In this document: piece after piece, positions 8,793 to 16,799 of the stretch
Numbering within the stretch: position 1 is the stretch's first letter
How the letters are laid out: each line of letters opens with the position of its first letter
Assembly (NCBI RefSeq): GCF_000381985.1
Contig: NZ_KB907342.1
Coordinates: 62,001-126,000, forward strand
From: Novispirillum itersonii subsp. itersonii ATCC 12639
GTDB lineage: Bacteria > Pseudomonadota > Alphaproteobacteria > Rhodospirillales > Rhodospirillaceae
DNA: 64,000 bases
Reading direction: 5' to 3'
The notes under the pieces: generated by a model
Databases searched by the model: none
Told to the model about the DNA's origin: nothing
Seen by the model: the letters and a program-made list of their open reading frames with translations, nothing else
Translations under genes and position numbers: made by a program

Positions 8793-9482
8793 CTACCCCA
8801 AGGCGGCGGCTTCATCTTCGGTCGCAACGGCGGCGATGAAGCGGGCGATCAGCTCCGGGTCCTTTTCGCCGGGGGCCGATTCCACGCCGGAGGAGACATC
8901 AACGCCCGGTGCTCCTGACTGGCGTATGGCGTCGGCCACGGTGTCCGGGGTCAGGCCACCAGCCAGAAGCCAGGGCGTTTCTGTCAGGTCGTGCCAGTCC
9001 TGCATCAGCGCCCACGGAAAGCTGATTGCGTTGCCGCCGGGCCGGTCCGCTCCGGCCGGGGGCTTGGCATCAAACAGCAGGAAGTCAGCAATGCCTGCGT
9101 AAGCCTTTGCGGTGTCAAGGTCGGCGGCGGTGGCCACCCCGATGGCCTTGATCACCTCAACCCCGTATTCCAGCCGGATGTGTTCGACCCGCTCCGGCGT
9201 TTCGTGGCCGTGCAGCTGCACCACATCCAGACGCAGGATGCGGAAAACGTCATCCAGTTCAGCGTCGGTGGGGTCAACGAACAGTCCGACTGTCTTCACT
9301 TCATCCCAGATATCCGGCGGCAGGTCAGCGACCATCTGCACCACCCGTTCCGGTGTCACGGCACGCGGGCTTTTGGGAAAGAAGACGAAGCCAAGAAAAT
9401 CCGCACCGGCCTCAACGGCAGTTTCCACGGCTTCTTCATCGGTCAGGCCGCAGATTTTGATCAGGGTCTGGGATCCGGTCAT
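8793..9482 (-). CDS. trpF: Phosphoribosylanthranilate isomerase
   Basis: It catalyses the Amadori rearrangement of phosphoribosylanthranilate in tryptophan synthesis. The 229-residue TIM barrel shows the N-terminal KICGLTDEEAV with the catalytic cysteine, DFLGFVFFPKSPRAV, VQLHGHETPE, and the phosphate-binding end LLAGGLTPDTVADAI. The ATG at 9482 is immediately next to the pyrF stop codon (pyrF ends at 9483), so the two are translationally coupled. trpB and trpA, which often follow trpF in alphaproteobacteria, are not downstream here; ahcY is instead. Confidence 0.97.
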   Translation of the reverse strand: MTGSQTLIKICGLTDEEAVETAVEAGADFLGFVFFPKSPRAVTPERVVQMVADLPPDIWDEVKTVGLFVDPTDAELDDVFRILRLDVVQLHGHETPERVEHIRLEYGVEVIKAIGVATAADLDTAKAYAGIADFLLFDAKPPAGADRPGGNAISFPWALMQDWHDLTETPWLLAGGLTPDTVADAIRQSGAPGVDVSSGVESAPGEKDPELIARFIAAVATEDEAAALG

Positions 9483-10223
9483 TTACAGGCTCCCGCTCTG
9501 GGCGAGGCGGATTTCCTGCGCCACCCGGTGGGCGGCGGCCACCGGGTCGACTGCCGCCGTGATCGGTCGGCCGACCACCAGCATGTCCGCACCCGCCTGC
9601 AGGGCATCGGCGGGGGTCATGATGCGCTTCTGGTCATTGGTGGCGGACCATGCCGGACGGACACCGGGCACGATCAGTCTGAAGTTCGGCCCGCAGGCTT
9701 CCCGCAGCATGGCGGCTTCATGGGCAGAGCAGACAACGCCGTCAATCCCGCATTCACGCGCCAGAAGGGCCAGTTCCAGCACCTGATCGGAGACACTGCG
9801 GGAGACCCCGGTGGCCGACAGGTCGTTCTGGTCCATGCTGGTCAGTACGGTTACGGCCAGCACCAGCGGACGGGTGACCAGATGTTTGGCGGCACCGTCG
9901 TGCGAAGCATCGACAGCGGCCTTCATCATGTCGCGGCCCCCGGCCCCGTGGACATTGACGATGGCCGGGCGGGCGGCACAGGCAGACCGCACCGCCCCGG
10001 CCACGGTGTTGGGGATATCGTGGAACTTGAGATCCAGAAACACCGGGACATCGTCGCTGGCCTTCGACACTTCCCGCACCCCTTTGGGGCCGTTGGCGAC
10101 GAAGAATTCCAGCCCCAGTTTTACCCCTCCGGCGGCTTCGGCGACCTTGGCGGCCATCGTGGTGGCTTCCGCCACATCGGGCGTGTCGAGGGCAACGAAC
10201 AGCGGATTGGGGAATGCGGTCAT
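9483..10223 (-). CDS. pyrF: Orotidine 5'-phosphate decarboxylase
   Basis: It makes UMP from OMP in pyrimidine synthesis. The 246-residue protein starts at ATG 10223 (MTAFPNPLFVALDTPD) and has the catalytic FLDLKFHDIPNTV motif with the Lys/Asp pair, VNVHGAGGRDMM, and the phosphate-binding end IVPGVRP...VVGRPITAA. The longer in-frame extension upstream was rejected because it lacks family similarity. It forms a tight operon with trpF, an arrangement known in Rhizobiales and Rhodospirillales. Confidence 0.97.
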   Translation of the reverse strand: MTAFPNPLFVALDTPDVAEATTMAAKVAEAAGGVKLGLEFFVANGPKGVREVSKASDDVPVFLDLKFHDIPNTVAGAVRSACAARPAIVNVHGAGGRDMMKAAVDASHDGAAKHLVTRPLVLAVTVLTSMDQNDLSATGVSRSVSDQVLELALLARECGIDGVVCSAHEAAMLREACGPNFRLIVPGVRPAWSATNDQKRIMTPADALQAGADMLVVGRPITAAVDPVAAAHRVAQEIRLAQSGSL

Positions 10224-10290
10224 CACGGTCTTCCGGTCAAAATCAGTCAACCGTGCCGTTATACCATCCTGCGCCGCGCCTGCCACCCGC

Positions 10291-11073
10291 CTATGCGGGG
10301 ACGGCAACCCTCTCCAGCATATCCAGCAGCCGTTCGGTGGCACCCCGGCCGAACCACTGGTCGAGGTCGTCGCCTTCCTTCGGGTTCTGCAACATCACCA
10401 TCAATTCGCCGAACAGCCCGTCGCACAGGGCCGCGAAGTGCTGTGGTGTCGGGCGGAAGACATTCGGCCACGCCTCAGACCGCATGGTTTCCATAAAAAT
10501 CCCCCGGACCTCGTCAGTGTGCTCAAACGCCTGAACCAGCCGGATCAGGGTTTTCAGCAGCAGCAGGCGGGATGGGGGATGCCCCAGAAGAATCCGCCGT
10601 AGCTCAACATCCTGCACATTGGGAAAGCGGCTGATCAGGCGGCTGACGTCGGCATTCAGGTCGGAATAGGGCAGGGTTCCCAGCACTTCCCGCAGAAAGA
10701 CCCCAAGCCGTGACAGACAGTGACGGGGCAGGGCCAGTGATCCTTCCTTCCGCTCCGTCACCAGCCCCTGGGGGTAAAACGCCATCACCAGACGCAGCAG
10801 AAAATCAGACCGTCGATCCCAGGCCGGGCGCTCGATCGGTTCGGCCCGCAGGGCGTCGGCGGCGGCATCCTTGACCATCCGGGACGCACAGGCACCGCAG
10901 GCAACCCGCATGCGGCTGATCTGGCCTTTTACATAATGATCGGTTTCGGCCTTCAGCCGCTCTCCGCCTTTGGCCTCGGCCACCCGGACCGCCAGTGTTC
11001 CGATATCTTCGGCCAGCCGGATCATTTCCGGGCCACCGACGCCAAGGCGGATACGTTCATTTTCCAAGGTCAC
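10291..11073 (-). CDS. Uncharacterised 260-residue protein with a CxxC motif
   Basis: I do not recognise this family. GTG at 11073 is the likely start because GGGGAG lies seven bases before it. Residues about 10-60 are helical and charged and end in RMRVACGACASRM, a CGAC pair that could bind metal or be redox-active. The rest is largely alpha-helical with many leucines, with no membrane segment or signal peptide. It lies 67 bp upstream of pyrF in the same direction, so it may be the first gene of a pyrF-trpF operon. The start is less certain than the stop. Confidence 0.7.
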   Translation of the reverse strand: MTLENERIRLGVGGPEMIRLAEDIGTLAVRVAEAKGGERLKAETDHYVKGQISRMRVACGACASRMVKDAAADALRAEPIERPAWDRRSDFLLRLVMAFYPQGLVTERKEGSLALPRHCLSRLGVFLREVLGTLPYSDLNADVSRLISRFPNVQDVELRRILLGHPPSRLLLLKTLIRLVQAFEHTDEVRGIFMETMRSEAWPNVFRPTPQHFAALCDGLFGELMVMLQNPKEGDDLDQWFGRGATERLLDMLERVAVPA

Positions 11074-11418
11074 ACACAGGCTCCCCGACAAAGGCCTTTG
11101 ATTTTACGCGTATTGCCGCCCCTCGACTTCCCCCATCAATAGGGCGGCTACTTTCGAATGGTTGAGAACATCACAAGGCTATACATCTTAGCAATAGAAC
11201 TTCTGTCTGATCAGCCAAATCGCTGAGTGCTTTTTGTTTCGCGATTCTCTCTGCCGTGGTCAGCCCGGGATCTGCGGAGAGGGGGAGGGCGGCAAAAGCG
11301 GTTGTTCCCAACAGAAGGGATCGACTACTCTGGGGCCAGAGTGTGGGGGCAGTGTGGGGCCGGAATCCGGGTCCACCTTCAGGCCCCTGCCCAACTGTCT
11401 TCTGACCCGGAGAATCCG
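11074..11418. other. 345-bp divergent intergenic region
   Basis: It separates the minus-strand unknown gene from the plus-strand yciI-like gene and must hold both promoters. An AT-rich part spans about 11100-11240. A short hairpin (CTCTGGGGCCAGAG) lies near 11330. Longer open frames here are poor in codon character and were not accepted as genes. Confidence 0.4.
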
Positions 11419-11715
11419 ATGCCCCTGTTCGTCATTCACTGCTTTGACAAGCCCGGCCACCTGCAGGTCCGCCTTGATGCCCGCAGTGCCCATCTGGAAT
11501 ATGCAAAGGAATGGGAACAGCACATGGTCATCGGCGGTCCGCTGCTGACCCCGGATGGTCAGGGCATGGTCGGGTCGATGATCATTATGGATCTGCCGGA
11601 TCTGCAGGCTGCCTATGATTGGTGTGCCAATGATCCCTATGGCCGGGCGGGGCTGTTCGAGAGCGTGACCGTCCGCCCCTACCGGGGCCTGCTCGGCAGC
11701 GCCAAACAGGCCTGA
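11419..11715 (+). CDS. YciI-like protein
   Basis: A 98-residue protein of the YciI/dimeric alpha-beta-barrel family (LFVIHCFDKPGHLQVRL, ARSAHLEY, VIGGPLL, AYDWCANDPY). The His and Asp residues typical of the family's putative active site are present in the SAHLEY and NDPY regions. The biochemical role of most YciI proteins is not known. The internal ATG at 11419 was chosen because the family begins there; the longer frame upstream has no family similarity. It is the first of four closely spaced plus-strand genes, a common neighbour of EVE-domain genes in alphaproteobacteria. Confidence 0.88.
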   Translation: MPLFVIHCFDKPGHLQVRLDARSAHLEYAKEWEQHMVIGGPLLTPDGQGMVGSMIIMDLPDLQAAYDWCANDPYGRAGLFESVTVRPYRGLLGSAKQA

Positions 11716-11747
11716 TCCGTCACCGTGATGCCTGTCAGGAGTCTGCG

Positions 11748-12182
11748 ATGCCCCTGTGGCTGATGAAGTCTGAGCCGGAAACCTGGTCGTGGGATCAGCA
11801 GGTGTCAAAAGGCACCGAGGCCTGGACCGGTGTCCGCAATCATCAGGCTGCGGGCTTCCTGAAGGCGATGCAGGTGGGGGACCGGTGTTTTTTCTATCAT
11901 TCCAACACCGGTAAGGCGGTGGTGGGGATCGTGACGGTGGTGCGCGGGGCTTACCCCGACCCCACCGATCCCGCTGGCCGGTTTGTCTGTGTTGATGTCG
12001 CGGCAGACCGCCCGCTGCCTTTCCCCGTGCCTCTGGCCCGGATTAAGGAACAGCCGGAGCTGTCGGCCATGATGCTGTTGAAACAGGCCCGCCTGTCGGT
12101 GATGCCGGTGACGGGCCCGGAATGGGATGTGGTCTGCCGGATGGGGGGCTGTCAGGCCCTGCGGGAGAGGGCGCCGGGATGA
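11748..12182 (+). CDS. EVE-domain protein
   Basis: A 144-residue single-domain protein of the EVE/PUA-like family. It has the N-terminal MPLWLMKSEPETWSW, the GVRNHQA motif with aromatic-cage neighbours, and FFYHSNTGKAVVGIV. EVE domains bind modified bases in DNA or RNA, so it may read a modified nucleotide; no specificity can be read here. It lies 32 bp after the yciI-like gene and 10 bp before the Rieske gene, so the genes are probably one transcript. Confidence 0.93.
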   Translation: MPLWLMKSEPETWSWDQQVSKGTEAWTGVRNHQAAGFLKAMQVGDRCFFYHSNTGKAVVGIVTVVRGAYPDPTDPAGRFVCVDVAADRPLPFPVPLARIKEQPELSAMMLLKQARLSVMPVTGPEWDVVCRMGGCQALRERAPG

Positions 12183-12192
12183 CGGATCTGCG

Positions 12193-12597
12193 ATGACTGA
12201 GCCGAAGCAACAGGGCCGCGGCCCGACCACTTTTCCGCTGTCTGCCCTGCGCGACCCCGGATGTAAGGAAGTGGTGATCGACAGTGCCGGGGAACGGTCC
12301 GGGATTTTTGTGGTCCGGCAGGGTGATCTGATCCGGGCCTATGTCAATTCCTGCCCGCATCAACGGGTGCCGCTGAACTGGAAGCCCGACACCTTCCTGA
12401 CGCCGGAGCTTGATGCAATCCAGTGTTCCCTGCATCGGGCCCTGTTCCGGATCGAGGACGGGTTCTGTACGGCCGGCCCCTGTGCCGGACGGTCCCTGAC
12501 AGCGGTGGCGGTACGGGTAGAGGCTGGGATAGTGACCGTTGACTTTCCTGCCCCGGCTGCCACATCCGGGGGGGTATCCCCTGTGGGGCTGCCCTGA
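12193..12597 (+). CDS. Small Rieske [2Fe-2S] protein
   Basis: A 134-residue stand-alone Rieske domain. The cluster ligands are visible as SCPHQRVPLNW (Cys-x-His) and IQCSLHRALF (Cys-x2-His), which fits a ferredoxin-like electron carrier or a regulatory Rieske subunit rather than a full dioxygenase. It has no signal or membrane segment, so it is cytoplasmic. The ATG at 12193 follows the EVE stop by 10 bp. No oxygenase partner is nearby; its electron partner is unknown. In other alphaproteobacteria such genes often sit beside yciI and EVE genes, as here. Confidence 0.92.
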   Translation: MTEPKQQGRGPTTFPLSALRDPGCKEVVIDSAGERSGIFVVRQGDLIRAYVNSCPHQRVPLNWKPDTFLTPELDAIQCSLHRALFRIEDGFCTAGPCAGRSLTAVAVRVEAGIVTVDFPAPAATSGGVSPVGLP

Positions 12598-12676
12598 TCC
12601 TGCCATATCCACCGGGCATTTTTCTGTCCCGGTTTTCCTGATTCTGTGTGTCTGACTGAAACGAGCCCCGACTGCC

Positions 12677-15076
12677 ATGCCATCCCTGTCTTCCCTGTTA
12701 CGACTCCTCCCGGCCCTGCTGCTGGCCCTGACCGTTCTGGTCACTGCCCCTGCAGGATATGCAGCCGGGGCGCCGGAAAAGCGCCCGGCGGCGGATGTTT
12801 TCAAGGCGGCCTCTGCGCTGTTTGACGGTGCGGAAAAGCGGATCGTCGATGCCGAGGCTGGCCGGGGCAAGATTGATGATCTGTCCCTGCAGACTCTGCG
12901 GGCTCAGCTGCAGGATCAGGGGCATGCCCTGACCCCGCTGATCGCAGACCTCAACACCGAAAAGCAGGGCGTTGCTTCAGAGCTTGAGGCCCTTGGTCCG
13001 GCACCGGAAGACAAGGATGCCGAGGCGAAAGATGTGGCGGCGGTGCGGCAGCGTCTGGCGTCACAGACCGCGCAGATTGATGCCGAAATCAAGCAGGCCC
13101 AGCTGATGCGGGTACAGGCACAGTCCCTGTCACAGCGAATCTCTTCTGTGCTGCGGGTCCGATTCGCCAATCAGCTGTTCAGCCGCGCCCCTCTGCCGCT
13201 GAACCCCGGCACCTGGGCTTTGGCGGCGCAGGAACTGGATGAGCAGTCCTCCGGCCTTGGGAAGTCCGTTGCCTCTGCCCAGTCGATAAACTGGTCTGAT
13301 GCTGCTGTACAGACAACCGTGCGCAATCTGGTGGTGACGCTGCTGCTCGGCCTGCTGCTGGTATGGCCGGTGCGCCGCTGGCTCAACCGGCGCCTGCTGC
13401 CGTCCTGGAGTGATGAGCGGGAGCTCGGATTTTCTGAACGGGTCTGGGTGGCGGTACGCCGGGCGCTTATCCGTCTGCTGCCCTTCGCACTGTTTCTGGG
13501 GATGGTCAACGCGGTGATTTTCAGCGCCTCGATCCTCAGTCCCAGCAACGCGCAGGTGTTTGGGGTTCTGTCCGGGGCCCTGATCGGTTTTCTGGTCAAT
13601 TCCAGTCTGGTGTGGGCGGCGTTTTCACCGACCAAACCGGGGTGGCGAGTGGTTCCGCTGCCCGATAAGTCCGCGCGCTCTGTCAGCCATCTGATCACTG
13701 CCGTTCTTCTGATTCTGATCCTCGACACTGTTCTGGCTGCGGCCCTGACCCTGTACGATGTTTCGGTGGAAGCGGCGAGTGTTTCGCTGTTCACCGTCAC
13801 CGTGGCGCTGATTGTGCCGTTGCTGCTGCTGTGCCGGGCCCGCCCGTGGCATAGCGATATGGATTCGCGTCTGGTTCTGCATAGCCGCTGGCTGCGGTGG
13901 CCGGTTTCTGCGACTGCTCTCGCCGCGTTCATCGCCGGTGCGGTCGGGTATGTCGAGTTCGGGCATTATCTGGCGACCAATCTGGTGCAGACACTGGTGA
14001 TCTGCGCGGTTGCGGTGGTGCTGTATGTGGTTCTGCGGGAACTGCTCAACAGTGCCCTGCGCCGGACCGGGGTCTTTTCTGCCGAGACCACGGACCAGGC
14101 GGTGGATGAAGAGCATGCCCGTGGCGATGCCATGGTGCGGTTCTGGGTTAATGTGGTGATTGCCTCGGCGGTGGGCATTCCGGCGTCGATCGTCCTGCTG
14201 CTGGTCTGGGGGGTCGGGCAGGAGGCGCTGGAGTCAGCATGGCGTCTGTTTGTTGACGGGGTGACCATCGGCGGAATCAATCTGTCGGTCATCAACCTGT
14301 TTTCAGCCCTGGTGGTGTTTGCCATCCTGCTGTTTGCCACCCGTCTGGTGAAAAACGTGCTGGAAACCCGGGTGTTGCCGATGACCCGTCTGGATGCGGG
14401 GTTGCAGCATTCGTTCTCCACCTCGGTCGGGTATATCGGCACGGTGATCGCCGTGCTGGGGGCGGCATCCACGCTGGGGTTCGGCCTGTCTAATCTGGCG
14501 ATCGTCGCCGGTGCCCTGTCCGTCGGTATCGGTTTTGGTCTGCAGACCATTGTGAACAATTTTGTATCCGGCCTGATCCTGCTGTTTGAACGCCCGATCA
14601 AAGTCGGTGACCGTGTTGTGTCGGGGGGGACGGAAGGATATGTCCGTAAGATCAAGGTGCGTGCCACCGAGATCGAGACCTTTGACCGGGCTACGGTGAT
14701 TATCCCGAACTCGGCGCTGATCACCGCGCCGGTGACCAACTGGTTCCTCAACAACCGGTTCGGGCGGGGGGTGATCAATATCGGCGTCGATTATGATGCG
14801 GATCCGGATCGGGTCCGGGATATTCTGCTGGACTGTGCCCGGGCCCATCCGCGGGTGATTCAGTCTTCGGCCTCCCCCAGCGCCTTTCTGATGAACTTTG
14901 GCGACAGTGCGCTGGAATTCTCCCTGCGCTTCCAGCTTGAGGATGTTGAGGTTGCCACCTCCGCCTCCAGCGAAATTCGCATCAATATCCTCAAGCGTCT
15001 GCGGGCTGAGGGAATTGGTATTCCCTTCCCGCAGCGCGAGGTCCGGATGCTGAACGACGGGTCGAAACAGTCCTGA
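12677..15076 (+). CDS. Large MscS-family mechanosensitive channel with DUF3772-type N-terminus
   Basis: A 799-residue membrane protein. A signal peptide (about 1-28, ending in AGYAAG) leads a periplasmic, coiled-coil-prone domain with DUF3772 character (about 30-200, many Gln/Ala/Leu). About ten membrane segments follow. Then comes the conserved MscS pore and beta domain: AGALSVGIGFGLQTIVNNF and LFERPIKVGDRV at about residues 610-655. The cytoplasmic vestibule domain closes the protein. By family it opens under membrane tension to release solutes in osmotic downshock. It lies 79 bp after the Rieske gene. Confidence 0.94.
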   Translation: MPSLSSLLRLLPALLLALTVLVTAPAGYAAGAPEKRPAADVFKAASALFDGAEKRIVDAEAGRGKIDDLSLQTLRAQLQDQGHALTPLIADLNTEKQGVASELEALGPAPEDKDAEAKDVAAVRQRLASQTAQIDAEIKQAQLMRVQAQSLSQRISSVLRVRFANQLFSRAPLPLNPGTWALAAQELDEQSSGLGKSVASAQSINWSDAAVQTTVRNLVVTLLLGLLLVWPVRRWLNRRLLPSWSDERELGFSERVWVAVRRALIRLLPFALFLGMVNAVIFSASILSPSNAQVFGVLSGALIGFLVNSSLVWAAFSPTKPGWRVVPLPDKSARSVSHLITAVLLILILDTVLAAALTLYDVSVEAASVSLFTVTVALIVPLLLLCRARPWHSDMDSRLVLHSRWLRWPVSATALAAFIAGAVGYVEFGHYLATNLVQTLVICAVAVVLYVVLRELLNSALRRTGVFSAETTDQAVDEEHARGDAMVRFWVNVVIASAVGIPASIVLLLVWGVGQEALESAWRLFVDGVTIGGINLSVINLFSALVVFAILLFATRLVKNVLETRVLPMTRLDAGLQHSFSTSVGYIGTVIAVLGAASTLGFGLSNLAIVAGALSVGIGFGLQTIVNNFVSGLILLFERPIKVGDRVVSGGTEGYVRKIKVRATEIETFDRATVIIPNSALITAPVTNWFLNNRFGRGVINIGVDYDADPDRVRDILLDCARAHPRVIQSSASPSAFLMNFGDSALEFSLRFQLEDVEVATSASSEIRINILKRLRAEGIGIPFPQREVRMLNDGSKQS

Positions 15077-15090
15077 TCTGCCGGTAAAGA

Positions 15091-15123
15091 AAAAAGGGCG
15101 GCTCTGACGGGCCGCCCTTTTTT
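15091..15123. terminator. Bidirectional intrinsic terminator
   Basis: GGGCGGC and GCCGCCC form the stem, flanked by five A on the left and six T on the right. It lies between the mscS-type gene and the convergent methyltransferase gene and can end both transcripts. Confidence 0.88.
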
Positions 15124-15143
15124 AACGCATATCCCGGGGTGAC

Positions 15144-15908
15144 TTATGCCCCCAGACGGGCACGGAACCGCAGGCGCATATAATCGGCCCACCAGCCGCC
15201 GGACCCGTCCCGCAGCGCCGGGGCCATCGCTGCCACCGCTTCGTCCAGAATGGCCTGCCGCTCGGTCTCTTCCAGTCCGGCGACAAAGGGACCGGCAAAG
15301 GTTTCCAGCCACCCGGCCATGCCGGTGGGCAGCGGGGTCGGCCGGGGCACCAGCGCGATGTCCTCGATCACGAAGCCATGCCGGATCAGCAGGGCAGAGT
15401 ATTCCTCAACTGTCGGGAAATACCACGGGTTCCGGGGGGCGGGGTCAATGTTCCGGCGGTTCAGGGCGGCGGTGAGGGCCGTGACCACGGCAGCAACGTT
15501 GCCGAAACCGCCGAACTCGGCGACAAAGCGCCCGCCGGGTACCAGGGCACGGGCGACACCGGCGACCACCGGTTCCGGCCGGGTCATCCAGTGCAGGGCG
15601 GCATTAGAGAACACCGCCTCAAAGCAGGCGGAATAGTTCAGGGCATGGCCATCCATCACCTCGGCGGTCAGGCCCCGGGCCCGGGCGGCGTCAATCATCG
15701 CTGCGGATCCATCCACCCCGGTGACCACCGCGCCGCAGGCCACCAGTTTTTCGGTCAGCGCGCCGTCACCGCAGCCGAGGTCGAGAATCCGCTCCCCCTC
15801 CGCCGGGGCCAGCAGGGTCAGGACTGGCGCGCCAAGCACCGGCACGAATCCGGCGTTGGCCTGATAGCGTCCGGCATCCCAGATCTGCCCGGTTGATGCT
15901 GTGGTCAT
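15144..15908 (-). CDS. Class I SAM-dependent methyltransferase
   Basis: A 254-residue enzyme with motif I ILDLGCGDGALTEKL, the acidic residue after strand 2 (GVDGSAAMI), and motif IV region FEAVFSNAALHWM, as in trans-aconitate-methyltransferase-like proteins that act on small molecules. The ATG at 15908 follows a very strong GGAGGAG site. The substrate cannot be predicted. It is transcribed alone, convergent with the channel gene and upstream of nothing obviously related. Confidence 0.9.
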   Translation of the reverse strand: MTTASTGQIWDAGRYQANAGFVPVLGAPVLTLLAPAEGERILDLGCGDGALTEKLVACGAVVTGVDGSAAMIDAARARGLTAEVMDGHALNYSACFEAVFSNAALHWMTRPEPVVAGVARALVPGGRFVAEFGGFGNVAAVVTALTAALNRRNIDPAPRNPWYFPTVEEYSALLIRHGFVIEDIALVPRPTPLPTGMAGWLETFAGPFVAGLEETERQAILDEAVAAMAPALRDGSGGWWADYMRLRFRARLGA

Positions 15909-16037
15909 GATTTTGTCTCCTCCGCCGGGGGCGGCTCTGTCTGTTTCAGGGATCCTGCATACAGGAACGGGGGTGGATTTCTCCACCCCCGTCTGCAATT
16001 TTCCGGTCAGGGATCCTGTCCGGCGGACTGGCCCCGG

Positions 16038-16526
16038 TTATTTCCGGCGGGCCAGCGGCTCGTTCGGCTGCAGTTCGGCATCCCACGGGAACAGAAGCCA
16101 GGTGGTCTGTTCGATCGGCACCACGAAGGTATCCACCGCATCCTGCCCCTGCGGCTTGGCATAGACGGTGGCGATATGGGCCTTCGGCAGCAGCTTTTTC
16201 ACCAGACGGGCAGTAACGCCGGAGTCGACGAGGTCGTCGACCACCAGCCAGCCTTCGCCATCGCCGACGATGTCTTTCTGCACGTCCTTGATCACCGTCG
16301 GGTCGCCCTGCACCCGGTCGTCGTAGGAGACGATGGAGATACAGTCAATCAGGCGGATGTCCAGCTCACGGGCCAGAATCGACGACGGGATCAGGCCGCC
16401 ACGGGTGATGGCGACGATGCCCTTGAACGGGGCCATCTGCACCAGCTTGTGGGCCAGCATGCGGGTGTCGCGGTGGAACAGTTCCCACGCGATCGGAAGA
16501 TAACGGCTGGCGGTATAGTCTTTCAT
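16038..16526 (-). CDS. gpt: Xanthine-guanine phosphoribosyltransferase
   Basis: A 162-residue purine salvage enzyme that makes XMP, GMP or IMP from free bases and PRPP. The PRPP-binding loop is GWLVVDDLVDSGVT. The substrate flexible-loop region CISIVSYDDR and the opening GIVAITRGGLIPSSILAREL match the enteric Gpt family rather than Hpt. Length is typical. It is monocistronic, with an AT-rich upstream region near 16620-16700 that probably holds its promoter. Confidence 0.95.
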   Translation of the reverse strand: MKDYTASRYLPIAWELFHRDTRMLAHKLVQMAPFKGIVAITRGGLIPSSILARELDIRLIDCISIVSYDDRVQGDPTVIKDVQKDIVGDGEGWLVVDDLVDSGVTARLVKKLLPKAHIATVYAKPQGQDAVDTFVVPIEQTTWLLFPWDAELQPNEPLARRK

Positions 16527-16683
16527 CTCAGGGCTTCCGGGTTGGGTGAGGCCGGGGAAACGCCGGTCAGACCCCTTTCTTCAGGGGCTGGAGGCGGAAA
16601 GTCCGGCCTGTGAAATTTTCGTGCTTTACCAGAAGCGCGCCATTTTAAACAATGACGCCAAATTCGGAAGCCCCCTCGGCGGG

Positions 16684-16769
16684 TGCGGATGCCTTAAATT
16701 TTGCATTTCCGCACCTGATCCGGCCCCGGGGGCAACCGGATCCTCGGAGGCCCGGGTATCGGGCCCTCC
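16684..16769. other. Two hairpins between gpt and the gamma-glutamyltransferase gene
   Basis: GTGCGGA pairs with TCCGCAC at 16684-16714 around an AT-rich loop, and GGAGGCCCG pairs with CGGGCCCTCC (one bulged C) at 16746-16769. Both lie in the 273-bp divergent gap and lack T-runs. They may be leader structure of the plus-strand gene. Confidence 0.35.
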
Positions 16770-16799
16770 TGAGATCAGACTGAGCAAACGGGATCATCG

